Source: Bruticola sp004554425 (GTDB taxonomy: Bacteria; Vulcanimicrobiota; Xenobia; Xenobiales; Xenobiaceae). From it: 38,160 bases of DNA. The notes under the pieces were generated by a model. That model had not been told where the DNA came from. It saw nothing but the letters and a program-made list of their open reading frames with translations, and did not search any database. The position numbers and the translations under genes were made by a program. Shown piece by piece: positions 1-7,507 of this stretch (its first letter is position 1; the number at the start of each line of letters is the position of its first letter). Where the stretch lies: positions 1 to 38,160 of the forward strand of contig CATXCY010000028.1 of NCBI GenBank assembly GCA_958366945.1, given 5' to 3'.

Positions 1-25
1 TGGTGGTGGTGGTGGTGGATACTAG
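1..25 (+). CDS. Possible C-terminal end of a glycine-rich protein (partial)
   Basis: The window opens with six TGG triplets. Read in frame 2 they give six glycines, a tyrosine and a TAG stop at 23-25, which would suit the tail of a glycine-rich protein whose body lies to the left. It could equally be a simple triplet repeat outside any gene. Only eight codons are visible, so this is weak. Confidence 0.2.
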
Positions 26-449
26 CTCATTTTATAAATATTGTCAATACTTATTTTTATTACTAAAAAGTCCTAAAAATAGTAATATTTATTGCTGCTA
101 AAAATACTGTAAATTTAGCCTAAAAAATATTATAAAAAGTTGCTGTTAGACATGCAATTATTTAATAACTATTATTAAAATACTTAAATTTATACTATTT
201 ATAAGACATTGTTAACTTTAGTGTTACATTCCCCTGCCGTACGTCCCATATCCTTGGCAAGTAGTAAAGCCTAAGCAGTTTAGAGACAAAGCCAAAGAAA
301 ACCTAAAGTTAAAACGTAAACTAAAATTGCAGAGCTAACTAAACGAGTACTGCTAAATGTTGACAAGTTGTTAGCGATTAAACTAAACAAGCAATTAAGT
401 TATATTTTTCTGATCATTAGATCAGTTATTGCTAACTTGTTTATGCAAA

Positions 450-477
450 TTGACATATAATGATCATGATATATAAT
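450..477 (+). promoter_or_regulatory. Consensus housekeeping sigma-factor promoter
   Basis: TTGACA at 450-455 and TATAAT at 472-477 are separated by 16 bp. Both hexamers match the sigma-70/sigma-A consensus perfectly. The palindromic TGATCA at 461-466 sits in the spacer and repeats the core of the dyad at 410-425, so a repressor could act here. No gene follows on the plus strand; the next element is the terminator at 555-596. Confidence 0.6.
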
Positions 478-483
478 TGATAA

Positions 484-600
484 CAACATCACAAATCATT
501 ATTCAAAAGAATACAACAATAGTAAGAACAAATTATCATCTTAAAAACACCACAAAATAAAGCTTTATCAGTATTTTTACCAATAAAGCTTTATTTACTA
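484..600 (+). ncRNA. Candidate small RNA of about 115 nt
   Basis: This is the interval between the predicted start of the promoter at 450-477 and the hairpin terminator at 555-596. It contains no ATG on the plus strand and is A-rich ahead of the hairpin. The call is inferred from the promoter and terminator pair alone; no known RNA family is recognised. Read-through would make RNA antisense to the 3' end of the flavodiiron gene. Confidence 0.35.
555..596. terminator. Hairpin terminator, probably bidirectional
   Basis: Two perfect 13-nt arms (555-567 and 584-596, AAATAAAGCTTTA and its complement) enclose a 16-nt loop. The stem is AT-rich, with short T runs at the 3' side on the plus strand and A-rich sequence on the other. 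It lies 27 bp beyond the stop of the minus-strand flavodiiron gene, which it would terminate, and it would also end the putative plus-strand small RNA. Confidence 0.55.
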
Positions 601-622
601 TTAAGCTAAAAAGTTATGATAA

Positions 623-1810
623 TTATTTCAGTAAACTACTGACTAAAGCTGGTAATTTACTAAGATCTTCCTCTTCAGGATTCCAGAGTGATTTTATCTC
701 CTCATCGACTGTGGCAAAACCGGCAGCAGTTAATTTTTCTTTCAAAATTTTGACGCCCTCGCCGCTCCAGCCATAGCAACCAAAAGCAGCTGCTTTCTTA
801 TTTTTAAATTTCAATTGCTTGGAAAAAGCCAACCAACCGGACATGCTGGAAAGAATATCGTTACCCACCGTAGGCGAACCAACAGCTATAGCTTTGGACT
901 TAAAGACTTCGGTCATAACTTCATTTTTGTCAGATTTAGAAATATTGAAGACTTTGACTACTGTATCGGGGCTCTGGAGAGAAATTTCGTCAGCGATAGC
1001 ATGAGCAATTTTAGCGGTGCCTTCCCACATAGTGTCATAAACGACAGTGACTTGCTTTTCTTGATAAGCTTTAGCCCACTGAGCGTATTTTTCTACAATT
1101 TGTAAAGGATTATCACGCCAAATTACGCCGTGACTGGGGGCAATCATTTCAATAGGTAAACCTAACCCCATAATTTCATCTATTTTCTTGCTCACTAAAG
1201 GAGAAAACGGATTGAGAATATTGGCGTAATATTTCATAGCTTCTTTGAAAAGCAAGCTCTGGTTAGCCTTATCGTTAAACAATTCGCCTACGGCAAAATG
1301 CTGACCAAAGGCATCGTTGGAGAACAAAATATTGTCGCCAGTTAAATATGTAGCCATAGAATCGGGCCAGTGAAGCATACGCATTTCTACAAATACGAGC
1401 TGCTTACCGTTTCCAATATCGAGCTTATCGCCAGTTTTCACGACATGAAAGTTCCAGCCGCGTTTGCCATATTGACCTTCTAAGCTTTTTACACAATTAG
1501 CCGTACAATAAATAGGTACGTGAGGAATCTTTTTTAAAAGAGCAGTTAAAGCTCCGGAATGGTCGATTTCACCGTGATTAGCAATAATGTAGTCAATCTT
1601 GCTAAGGTCTATCTCTTGTTGCAAATTCTCCACAAATTCAAAACGATGCGGAGCCCAAACAGTATCGATTAAAACTGTTTTTTCTTCTTCAATAAGGTAA
1701 GCGTTCTGACTGGAGCCATTGACGATAGAATAATCGTCACCGTGGAAGCTTTCTAATTCCCAGTCGATATAGCCTACCCAGCTGACATTGCTTTTAATGG
1801 TCCTTTTCAT
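623..1810 (-). CDS. fprA: Flavodiiron protein (A-type flavoprotein), O2 or NO reductase
   Basis: This cytoplasmic enzyme reduces O2 to water, or NO to N2O, using electrons from rubredoxin or a similar carrier; it is a standard oxygen-protection enzyme of anaerobes. The 395-residue protein has an N-terminal metallo-beta-lactamase fold with the diiron motif HGEIDH at about 79-84, further ligands H147, D166 and H227, and a C-terminal flavodoxin domain starting near residue 253 (VVYDTMWEGT). All expected iron ligands are present. The start is the ATG at 1810, which has GGAGGAG 9 nt upstream; a TTG in frame at 1828 lies inside that ribosome binding site and is rejected. It lies downstream of the cupin and ferredoxin genes on the same strand. 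There is no rubredoxin domain, so an external donor is needed. Whether it prefers O2 or NO cannot be told from sequence. Confidence 0.93.
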   Translation of the reverse strand: MKRTIKSNVSWVGYIDWELESFHGDDYSIVNGSSQNAYLIEEEKTVLIDTVWAPHRFEFVENLQQEIDLSKIDYIIANHGEIDHSGALTALLKKIPHVPIYCTANCVKSLEGQYGKRGWNFHVVKTGDKLDIGNGKQLVFVEMRMLHWPDSMATYLTGDNILFSNDAFGQHFAVGELFNDKANQSLLFKEAMKYYANILNPFSPLVSKKIDEIMGLGLPIEMIAPSHGVIWRDNPLQIVEKYAQWAKAYQEKQVTVVYDTMWEGTAKIAHAIADEISLQSPDTVVKVFNISKSDKNEVMTEVFKSKAIAVGSPTVGNDILSSMSGWLAFSKQLKFKNKKAAAFGCYGWSGEGVKILKEKLTAAGFATVDEEIKSLWNPEEEDLSKLPALVSSLLK

Positions 1811-1944
1811 GAAAAACTTCTCCTCCAATTACGTTAGCAAAAAAATGCTTAATGTTGAATTACGGTCGTCAAGAAGTTTGTAATAAAAGTAGGAGTTGTA
1901 GTTTGGAGCCAAAAGCTCGCTCCTCTAATTGTACACTCTTATTT

Positions 1945-2274
1945 TTAGAAAACAACCACTAAAAGCATTTTAAATTGCTCTTGACCATAAACTGCGTGAG
2001 GATGTTTAGCGGGCATAACAATCGATTCGCCTTCGTGCAATTGGTAGTCAATACCGTCAACGGTAATTTTACCTATACCGTCGAGACAAGTAACAAAAGC
2101 GTCTCCATCCGATTCGTGGGTGCTAATTTCTTCGTCTTTATCGAAGGCAAAGAGAGTTACGCTAACATAACCATTTTGAGCCAGCGTTTTGCTGACAACT
2201 TGACCAGGCTGGTACGAGACTTGCTCTTTTAAGGTGAGGACTTCAGCTTTGCTAATATTCTTAATTTTGTTCAT
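1945..2274 (-). CDS. Small cupin-domain protein
   Basis: A 109-residue single-domain cupin. The conserved region from HESDGDAF to MPAKHPHAV matches the two cupin motifs with metal-ligand histidines, and the fold probably binds one metal ion. Such small cupins are common beside anaerobic redox genes, but their substrates are rarely known and none can be assigned here. The start is the ATG at 2274, preceded by GGGAGG with 7-nt spacing; the in-frame ATG at 2289 overlaps that ribosome binding site. The 49-bp gap from the ferredoxin gene and the shared strand suggest cotranscription with it, with the flavodiiron gene 134 bp further on. Confidence 0.85.
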   Translation of the reverse strand: MNKIKNISKAEVLTLKEQVSYQPGQVVSKTLAQNGYVSVTLFAFDKDEEISTHESDGDAFVTCLDGIGKITVDGIDYQLHEGESIVMPAKHPHAVYGQEQFKMLLVVVF

Positions 2275-2323
2275 GATTCTGCCTCCCATATCACTATATT
2301 TGCAAATACATTGAAAAATAGCT

Positions 2324-3220
2324 TTATTCTAAAATGCGGCCATCAACCGAAACGGTGACTACTTGCCAAGGAATAAACTTGCCGCTATTTTTCAGCGCCG
2401 TGACGGCAGCTTGCTCCAAACCGCCGCAACAAGGCACTTCCATGCGCAAAACGGTTACGCTTTTAATGTCGTTGTTGGCGATAATTTGCTGCAACTTTTC
2501 GACATATTCTGCCGGATCAAGCTTAGGACAACCAATAATTGTCACTTTGCCTTTCATAAAATCTTGGTGGATATTGGCATAAGCGTAGGCTGTACAATCA
2601 GCGGCGATAAGCAATTTAGCCCCTTGAAAATAAGGCGCTTTAATAGGAACTAAACGAATTTGGCAAGGCCATTGAGCTAATTGGGCTATAGGCTTAATAT
2701 GGCCGGAAACCGTAGCTTGGAAACTTTCTGTATCGGAATTTGCTTCCATCTGGCGCTTTATAGCTCGGGCCATCTTGCCAGGGCAGCCGCCGACACGGCC
2801 TGCTGGATTTAAGCCACCAACTTTGCAACCGCCGGAATTGCCGATTCCAGGATCAAGGCTTATACAATTGCCGCCTACTCCGGCAGCCGCATCAGCTTGT
2901 AAGGTAATTTTAGCTGCAACTTGATCTGGCTCAACCTGAGAAGCTGAAGAAGCGCTTTGCCCTTTTGCACCTTTAGTTTGCCGCTTTTGTTGATTAGCCA
3001 AAACGGCTGCTTCATTGTAGGCGGCTGCTTCGCGTTCAATAAAGCTAATAGCGCCAGTTGGACAAGTAGGCAAACAGTCGCCTAAGCCGTCGCAATAATC
3101 GTCGCGCAACAATTTGGCCTTGCCATCCACTAAACCGATAGCACCTTCATGGCAAGCGCTCACACACGCGCCGCAACCGTTGCATTTATCTTCGTCTATG
3201 TGAATAATCTTTCTAATCAT
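2324..3220 (-). CDS. 4Fe-4S ferredoxin-type protein of the two-cluster 'CDGLGDCLPTCP' family
   Basis: The 298-residue protein starts with a bacterial ferredoxin domain: C13, C16, C19 and C23 form one 4Fe-4S site, and C43, C49 and C53 (CDGLGDCLPTCPTGAI) belong to a second, atypical site. A low-complexity linker follows (about 75-110). A C-terminal domain has more cysteines, including GGCKVGG, GGCPGKM and the PCCGG motif near the end. Relatives are usually annotated only as ferredoxin-like or 'ATP-binding' proteins; the role is electron transfer, with unknown partner. The start is the ATG at 3220, with GGAGG 8 nt upstream; the longer frame reaching 3331 has no ribosome binding site and would cross the divergent promoter. 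It is first in the minus-strand set fd-cupin-fprA and divergent from a CRP/FNR gene. Confidence 0.85.
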   Translation of the reverse strand: MIRKIIHIDEDKCNGCGACVSACHEGAIGLVDGKAKLLRDDYCDGLGDCLPTCPTGAISFIEREAAAYNEAAVLANQQKRQTKGAKGQSASSASQVEPDQVAAKITLQADAAAGVGGNCISLDPGIGNSGGCKVGGLNPAGRVGGCPGKMARAIKRQMEANSDTESFQATVSGHIKPIAQLAQWPCQIRLVPIKAPYFQGAKLLIAADCTAYAYANIHQDFMKGKVTIIGCPKLDPAEYVEKLQQIIANNDIKSVTVLRMEVPCCGGLEQAAVTALKNSGKFIPWQVVTVSVDGRILE

Positions 3221-3283
3221 CTTTTTTGCCTCCGCTTCCTTGATTTCTTGGCTAAATTCTATTACAACCAAGAAAAGAAATCG

Positions 3284-3297
3284 GTGGTTATAACCAC
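3284..3297. promoter_or_regulatory. Perfect 14-bp palindrome, probable CRP/FNR-family operator
   Basis: GTGGTTATAACCAC is a perfect inverted repeat in the 89-bp region between the divergent ferredoxin gene (start 3220) and the CRP/FNR regulator gene (start 3310). Its size and two-fold symmetry suit a CRP/FNR dimer. It sits 12 bp before the regulator's ATG, so binding there would be expected to repress the regulator's own gene. I did not see a second copy near the flavodiiron gene. Confidence 0.5.
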
Positions 3298-3309
3298 GCA
3301 AAAGGAAAA

Positions 3310-3948
3310 ATGGAAAGATTAAATTCACCACTATTTATTCACATAGACGAACAAGAATTAGTAGACATGCAATTTGGTTTCAGGCGAAGCAGCTTTAGTA
3401 AAGGTGCTATAATTTTTCGCTCTGGGCAAATAGTCAGCGAACTTGGCATAGTAGTTAAAGGCAGCGTCAATATCGAAAGCTTAGATTTAAGTGGCAGCAA
3501 AGCTATTCTAAGCAATATAGGCTCCAGCCAAATTTTTGCCGAAACTTACGCTTTTTGCCGTGAACCGATGATGGTAGACGCCATTGCTGGCAAAGATTGC
3601 GAAATATTATTCGTAAATATACAAGCGCTGCTAAAAGAGAATAACAGTAATCGCTCTTGGTATGCAAAGTTGCTGAAAAATTTGCTTAATATTGCCGCTC
3701 ACAAAAATTTAACGCTTTCTAACCGCATTTTTTGTACTGCACCTAAAACTATTAGAGGACGCTTGCTTACTTATTTAGCCAATTTGTCAGCAAAACAAAA
3801 AAGCCAGTCTTTGACGCTGCCTTTTAATCGGCAGCAACTGGCTGATTATCTAAACCTAGATCGTAGTGCTCTATCAAAAGAGCTAGGCAAAATGCGCAAC
3901 GAAGGCTTAATAAGCTTTCACAAAAACGCTATAACTTTGCTGCAATAG
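3310..3948 (+). CDS. CRP/FNR-family transcription regulator
   Basis: A 212-residue protein with an N-terminal cyclic-nucleotide-binding (cupin-like) sensor fold and a C-terminal winged helix. The recognition region reads RQQLADYLNLDRSALSKELGKM near residues 178-199, typical of the family. I see no N-terminal cysteine cluster of the FNR 4Fe-4S type, so a haem, redox or small-molecule signal is more likely; this is inference. It is divergent from the ferredoxin, cupin and flavodiiron genes and has a 14-bp palindrome just upstream of its start, which points to control of that redox set and of itself. The start is supported by AAAGGA a few bases upstream. Confidence 0.88.
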   Translation: MERLNSPLFIHIDEQELVDMQFGFRRSSFSKGAIIFRSGQIVSELGIVVKGSVNIESLDLSGSKAILSNIGSSQIFAETYAFCREPMMVDAIAGKDCEILFVNIQALLKENNSNRSWYAKLLKNLLNIAAHKNLTLSNRIFCTAPKTIRGRLLTYLANLSAKQKSQSLTLPFNRQQLADYLNLDRSALSKELGKMRNEGLISFHKNAITLLQ

Positions 3949-3980
3949 GCAACATACGCTTTTGGGCCGTCACAGCTGTA

Positions 3981-4451
3981 TTAGGCTTCATGCAAAGATT
4001 TTAGCTTTAATTTAGCCTCCCAGTACCCTTGATCAGCTGCTTTGCGATACCATCTTATAGCTTCAGCCTCATCTTTATCTACACCCTTGCCATTATAATA
4101 ACAATCCCCGAGAGAGCATTGTCCATAGGCATCTCCTTGTGAAGCTGCTTTGCGGTACCACTTTACAGCTTCTGCATAATCTTTCTTTACACCCTCGCCA
4201 TATTCATAGCATTCACCAAGAATATACTGACCCGTAGCATTTCCTTGTTCAGCAGCCTTACGGTACCATTTTACAGCTTCTACACAATCTTTCTCTACAC
4301 CCTCACCATATCTATAGCATCCTCCAAGAATATACTGCCCCATAGCATTTCCTTGTTCGGCAGCTTGACGTAAATGTGCAAAATTATCAAAGGCTTTTTT
4401 TTGATCTTCTAGCCCAAGGGCGTTATCTTTAGCTTGAGTTTCTCTTTGCAT
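3981..4451 (-). CDS. Sel1-repeat protein (short paralogue)
   Basis: A 156-residue protein made of about three and a half Sel1-like (TPR-type) repeats of 36 residues, with the recurring pattern AAEQGNA.GQY.LG.CY..GEGV.KD..EAVKWYRKA. No signal peptide or membrane segment is visible, so it is probably a cytoplasmic protein-binding scaffold. The start is the ATG at 4451 with AGGAG 7 nt upstream; the frame extends to 4484 without support. The N-terminus MQRETQAKD and the preceding untranslated region closely match the gene at 5644-6321, so the two are recent duplicates. It points toward the CRP/FNR gene and has no obvious operon partner. Confidence 0.85.
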   Translation of the reverse strand: MQRETQAKDNALGLEDQKKAFDNFAHLRQAAEQGNAMGQYILGGCYRYGEGVEKDCVEAVKWYRKAAEQGNATGQYILGECYEYGEGVKKDYAEAVKWYRKAASQGDAYGQCSLGDCYYNGKGVDKDEAEAIRWYRKAADQGYWEAKLKLKSLHEA

Positions 4452-4558
4452 TGTACTACTCCTAATTAATATGCTGCCCCTCAAAATTACTTAATAGCAA
4501 TAATGTTTAGTGCAATTTGAGTGGCATTCAAGCCTTGCTTATAGACTCACAACTTTAA

Positions 4559-5125
4559 TTACTTTTTCAATTTCAAACCATCGCAGAAAGCCTCACCTAC
4601 ACGCTCGGTAACTTTGTAATAACCGTGAGTATAAGGATCAAAAGCTATAGCGCCTACTTTGGACATATCAATTTTTCCATCTACCATAACGCTTTCGTCG
4701 GCAGTAACGTTGACCACTTTGCCAATAACACCAAGGCCATATTCGCCGCCTTGATATTCAATAAACTTGCATTCCAAACAGATGGGGAATTCGTTAATAA
4801 TCGGTGCGTCAACATTTTCAGATTTGCTAGCTGTTAAACCACTGCGAGCAAATTTATCTGCCACGTGATTGCCAGATTCAACACCGAAATAGTCAGCTTC
4901 AACCAAATGAGCCACGTCGGCAATACTGATAGTGAAAGCGCCGCGAGCTTTAATATTTTGCACAGTTTTGTGAGTTTCGGTGAGATTAAGCGCAACTCTA
5001 TCACGCTCTTGCATAGTTCCCCAAGCAGCATTCATAACATTTACGCTGCCATCTTCATTGTAAGTTGCCACCATCAAAACTGGCATAGGGAAAATACCTT
5101 CAGTAATTTTCAGCTTTGTTCTCAT
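4559..5125 (-). CDS. Flavin reductase-like FMN-binding protein (flavoredoxin family)
   Basis: A 188-residue single-domain flavin-reductase-like protein with the family opening PMPVLMVATYNEDGSVNVMNAAWG, a central LNLTETHKTVQNIK segment and a C-terminal PYTHGYYKV segment. Members bind FMN and act as flavoredoxins or flavin reductases in the cytoplasm; many belong to oxidative-stress responses of anaerobes. The start has AAGGAG 8 nt upstream. It is divergent from an HxlR regulator, a common arrangement in which the regulator controls the flavoprotein in response to electrophiles or oxidants. The exact electron partner is unknown. Confidence 0.88.
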   Translation of the reverse strand: MRTKLKITEGIFPMPVLMVATYNEDGSVNVMNAAWGTMQERDRVALNLTETHKTVQNIKARGAFTISIADVAHLVEADYFGVESGNHVADKFARSGLTASKSENVDAPIINEFPICLECKFIEYQGGEYGLGVIGKVVNVTADESVMVDGKIDMSKVGAIAFDPYTHGYYKVTERVGEAFCDGLKLKK

Positions 5126-5205
5126 TGTAATATCTCCTTATAAAATAAAATTGACAGAACAGTTAATACTGCTTATAAATATAGGCGAAAAAACTATAAA
5201 TTCAA

Positions 5206-5233
5206 GTACTATCTGTAAAGATATGTACTATCT
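5206..5233. promoter_or_regulatory. Repeated GTACTATCT motif, likely HxlR binding region
   Basis: GTACTATCT occurs at 5206-5214 and again at 5225-5233, a 19-bp period, within the 122-bp gap between the flavin-reductase and HxlR genes. A degenerate third copy (GCACTATGA) overlaps the HxlR start. Between the copies, AGATAT creates partial dyad symmetry (AGTACTATCT against AGATATGTACT). Position and repetition suggest an operator for the HxlR protein; no experiment supports it here. Confidence 0.45.
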
Positions 5234-5247
5234 TAAAAGAAAGCACT

Positions 5248-5586
5248 ATGATACAAAACTACATCGAAAACGCCAATTTTGAAGACACCGGTTTTGCCTA
5301 TACTTTATCGTTAATTTCCGGCAAACATAAAATGGTAATCCTTTACTGTCTCATGGAATTTCAGCCTGTGCGATTTAATGAACTTAAACGGTATTTAAAG
5401 ACTATTTCCGATAAAACTCTCAGCACCAATTTAAAAGAATTAGAAGCGGACAAATTGATTATCCGTACTGAATATCCGCAAATTCCACCCAAAGTAGAAT
5501 ATTCTCTTTCAGAACGCGGAAAGTCGCTAATGGCCGTATTAGATCAGCTTTGCATTTGGGGAGAAAAGAACAGACTGCCAGACTAA
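5248..5586 (+). CDS. HxlR-family winged-helix regulator
   Basis: A 112-residue one-domain regulator with the HxlR signature: SGKHKMVILYCLMEFQPVRFNELKRYLKTISDKTLSTNLKELEADKLI, followed by the wing and a C-terminal dimerisation helix (YSLSERGKSLMAVLDQLCIWGE). Some relatives sense electrophiles through cysteines; here Cys34 (ILYCLME) and Cys102 (QLCIWG) are the only cysteines. It is divergent from the flavin-reductase-like gene and probably controls it through the repeated motif in the gap between them. The ribosome binding site is weak. Confidence 0.9.
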   Translation: MIQNYIENANFEDTGFAYTLSLISGKHKMVILYCLMEFQPVRFNELKRYLKTISDKTLSTNLKELEADKLIIRTEYPQIPPKVEYSLSERGKSLMAVLDQLCIWGEKNRLPD

Positions 5587-5643
5587 ATGGTATTGCATAA
5601 AGTCGCGTAAGCTTCCGGCAAAAATAAGCATTTCTCAGTCGTA

Positions 5644-6321
5644 TTAGGCTCTTTTCTGCAACATTTTCAGCTTCCATTCAGCCATAGAATCTCCTTGCTC
5701 AGCCGCTTGGCGATACCATTTTATAGCTTCAGCTTTATCTTTATATACTCCCTCACCATAGTAATAGCACCAACCAAGCTTATATTGAGCTTTGGCATTT
5801 CCTTGTTCGGCTGCTTTGCGGTACCATTTTACAGCTTTCTTATAATTTTTATGTACACCAGCACCACCGTAATAACAATCACCAAGATGAAGCTGTCCAC
5901 AAACATCTCCTTGTGCAGCAGCTTTACGGTACCATTTTACAGCCTCAGCATAATCTTTCTTTACACCCTCACCACGATCATAACATACCCCAAGAAAGCG
6001 TTGCCCAATAGCATATCCTTGTTCGGCAGCTTGGCGATACCATTTCACAGCCTCAGCTTTATCTTCATCTACACCATAGCCATTGTAATAGCAAATACCT
6101 AGCCTATACTTAGCTTTGGCATTTCCTTGTTCAGCTGCTTTATGGTACCATTTTACAGCCTCAGCTTTATCTTCACTTACACCATCGCCATAGCAATAGC
6201 ATTCACCAAGCTGACATTTAGCTTCAGCATCTCCTTGTTCAGCAGCTTGATATAAAGATGCGAATTTATCGTTGGCTTCTTTCTGTTTTTCTTGATCTTT
6301 AGCTTGAGTTTCTCTTTGCAT
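5644..6321 (-). CDS. Sel1-repeat protein (five-repeat paralogue)
   Basis: A 225-residue protein with five full 36-residue Sel1 repeats and a partial sixth, each ending with a form of AVKWYRKAAEQG. There is no signal peptide. The start is the ATG at 6321 with AAGGA 7 nt upstream. The first nine residues MQRETQAKD and the untranslated leader match the gene at 3981-4451, showing a duplication that carried upstream DNA with it; repeat number then changed (five against three). Sel1 proteins usually act as adaptors; no partner can be named. The repeats are almost identical at the DNA level in places, so this locus may be prone to repeat-number change. Confidence 0.87.
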   Translation of the reverse strand: MQRETQAKDQEKQKEANDKFASLYQAAEQGDAEAKCQLGECYCYGDGVSEDKAEAVKWYHKAAEQGNAKAKYRLGICYYNGYGVDEDKAEAVKWYRQAAEQGYAIGQRFLGVCYDRGEGVKKDYAEAVKWYRKAAAQGDVCGQLHLGDCYYGGAGVHKNYKKAVKWYRKAAEQGNAKAQYKLGWCYYYGEGVYKDKAEAIKWYRQAAEQGDSMAEWKLKMLQKRA

Positions 6322-6372
6322 TATACTGTCCTTAATAAATATGCCAATCAAATTTTTTAACAGTAGTAATTT

Positions 6373-6600
6373 TTAGCTTTGCAATTTATGACTGACGCGA
6401 AGCTTCTTAAGTACAAACCGAGCATACCTATCACCTTGTTCTGTAGCTTTGCGATATTCTATTGCCTGACTGTCCGGTTGCACCTTACTAACCTTATAAA
6501 TTATTGTTTTTAACTTGCTGTTACTTGCAATGTTATTTAATGGATCGCCAGATAGATTTAAGGCCAGTAATACATACGACCACAAAACTAAACACAGCAA
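6373..6600 (-). pseudogene. Sel1-like remnant with hydrophobic N-terminus
   Basis: The 75-codon frame ends with QAIEYRKATEQGDRYARFVLKKL, a recognisable half Sel1 repeat, while its start is a TTG with no ribosome binding site. An ATG at 6604 in another frame opens a short hydrophobic stretch (MVAVFSFVVVCITGL) that stops early, as if a signal-like N-terminus has been separated from the rest by a frameshift. I read this as a decayed paralogue in the Sel1 cluster. A small membrane-anchored protein is possible. Confidence 0.4.
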
Positions 6601-6922
6601 CCATAGTTAATTTTGTAGTTTGAGGATCTTTTATTATTTCCTATCCTTTAATTTAAATATTATAAATTTAATATAACACGATCTAATAAATACGTTTTTG
6701 CGACAAATTAGAGCGTATATTATTTAGATAAATAACAGACATTATTAGTAATTATTACTAAATACTTTATATTAATTCTATAGTTAAATATTAAGCAAAA
6801 CGCGAGTTTACAGCAAAAATACTTATCCTCAAACTACAAATTTGAGGATTTTTTCTACTGCTACTGTCTTACCATTCACTGCAGTATAATGGTTAAGCTT
6901 TTCTTATGTTGATGCCAAGATG
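6601..6922. other. AT-rich gap with a 16-bp inverted repeat and a terminator
   Basis: There is no coding sequence of note. TTTGTAGTTTGAGGAT at 6612-6627 is the exact reverse complement of 6825-6840, enclosing about 200 AT-rich bases. The right-hand copy also forms its own terminator hairpin, listed separately. The pair could mark a small mobile or regulatory element; no target duplication is evident. Confidence 0.45.
6825..6855 (+). terminator. Intrinsic terminator with no gene in front of it
   Basis: ATCCTCAAA (6825-6833) pairs with TTTGAGGAT (6841-6849) across a 7-nt loop, followed by a run of T. It is well formed on the plus strand, yet the nearest plus-strand gene upstream ends at 5586 and several minus-strand genes lie between. 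It may end an unannotated plus-strand RNA. Confidence 0.5.
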
Positions 6923-7429
6923 TTATAACTTAGAACGAAGATTATTAAACCCCTCAAATACTCGCTTAGCAAGACTGTTGCCTTGTTCAATGGCTTTAAG
7001 ATACCATCTTTCCGCTTCAGCATAATCTTTATTTACACCTTTGCCGAATTGATAGCAACTGCCAAGACTGAGCTGAGCATTACTATCACCTTGTTCAGCG
7101 GCTTTGCGATACCATTTTACTGCTTCCACTTCATCTTTAATTGCACCCCAAATTTCATATAAAAGGCCAAGCGCACACTGAGCATTAACATGACCTTGTT
7201 CAGCGGCTTTACGATACCACTTTACCGCTTCCGTAAGATCATAATCATATTGACAATATTCACCGACCTGAAATTGAGCATTGGCATCACCTTGCTCAGC
7301 TTGCTCACGTAAGGCATAAAACTTTTCTGTACAACAAAACTTTATATCTTCATCATCAAAAATATCATCGCCACATACATCAGAATCATCGATATCCCAA
7401 TCTACATAATCATGCTCGTTATTATCCAC
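6923..7429 (-). CDS. Sel1-repeat protein with acidic N-terminus
   Basis: A 168-residue protein whose first 30 residues are very acidic (DYVDWDIDDSDVCGDDIFDDEDI), followed by about three and a half Sel1 repeats (REQAEQGDANAQFQVGEYC and onward, AVKWYRKAAEQG twice). The start is a GTG at 7429 with GGGAGG 6 nt upstream. It is more divergent from the other two Sel1 genes here than they are from each other, and the N-terminus is not shared. It has no signal peptide; cytoplasmic scaffold function is inferred from the family only. Confidence 0.83.
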   Translation of the reverse strand: MDNNEHDYVDWDIDDSDVCGDDIFDDEDIKFCCTEKFYALREQAEQGDANAQFQVGEYCQYDYDLTEAVKWYRKAAEQGHVNAQCALGLLYEIWGAIKDEVEAVKWYRKAAEQGDSNAQLSLGSCYQFGKGVNKDYAEAERWYLKAIEQGNSLAKRVFEGFNNLRSKL

Positions 7430-7507
7430 TATTATCCTCCCATTGATACTATTTTATACCCCAACTTATTTTATCACAGAAAACATAATAATAATTTTAT
7501 ATTTTGG

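Larger units (their letters stand above)
26..622. other. AT-rich intergenic region with dyads, promoter and terminator
   Basis: There is no credible coding sequence here. An imperfect hairpin spans about 363-440, and inside it lies the 16-bp dyad CTGATC-ATTA-GATCAG (410-425). The motif TGATCA recurs at 461-466, next to a promoter -10 box. A plus-strand promoter (450-477) and a hairpin terminator (555-596) are listed separately. The rest, 60-360, is plain AT-rich sequence in which I see nothing definite. Confidence 0.6.

Noticed and set aside
1811..1944. A second CRP/FNR site before the flavodiiron gene
   Set aside because: No palindrome similar to GTGGTTATAACCAC was found in this gap.
3981..7429. 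CRISPR array, suggested by short regular repeats in this region
   Set aside because: The periodicity is about 108 bases and in frame, and comes from the 36-residue Sel1 protein repeats.
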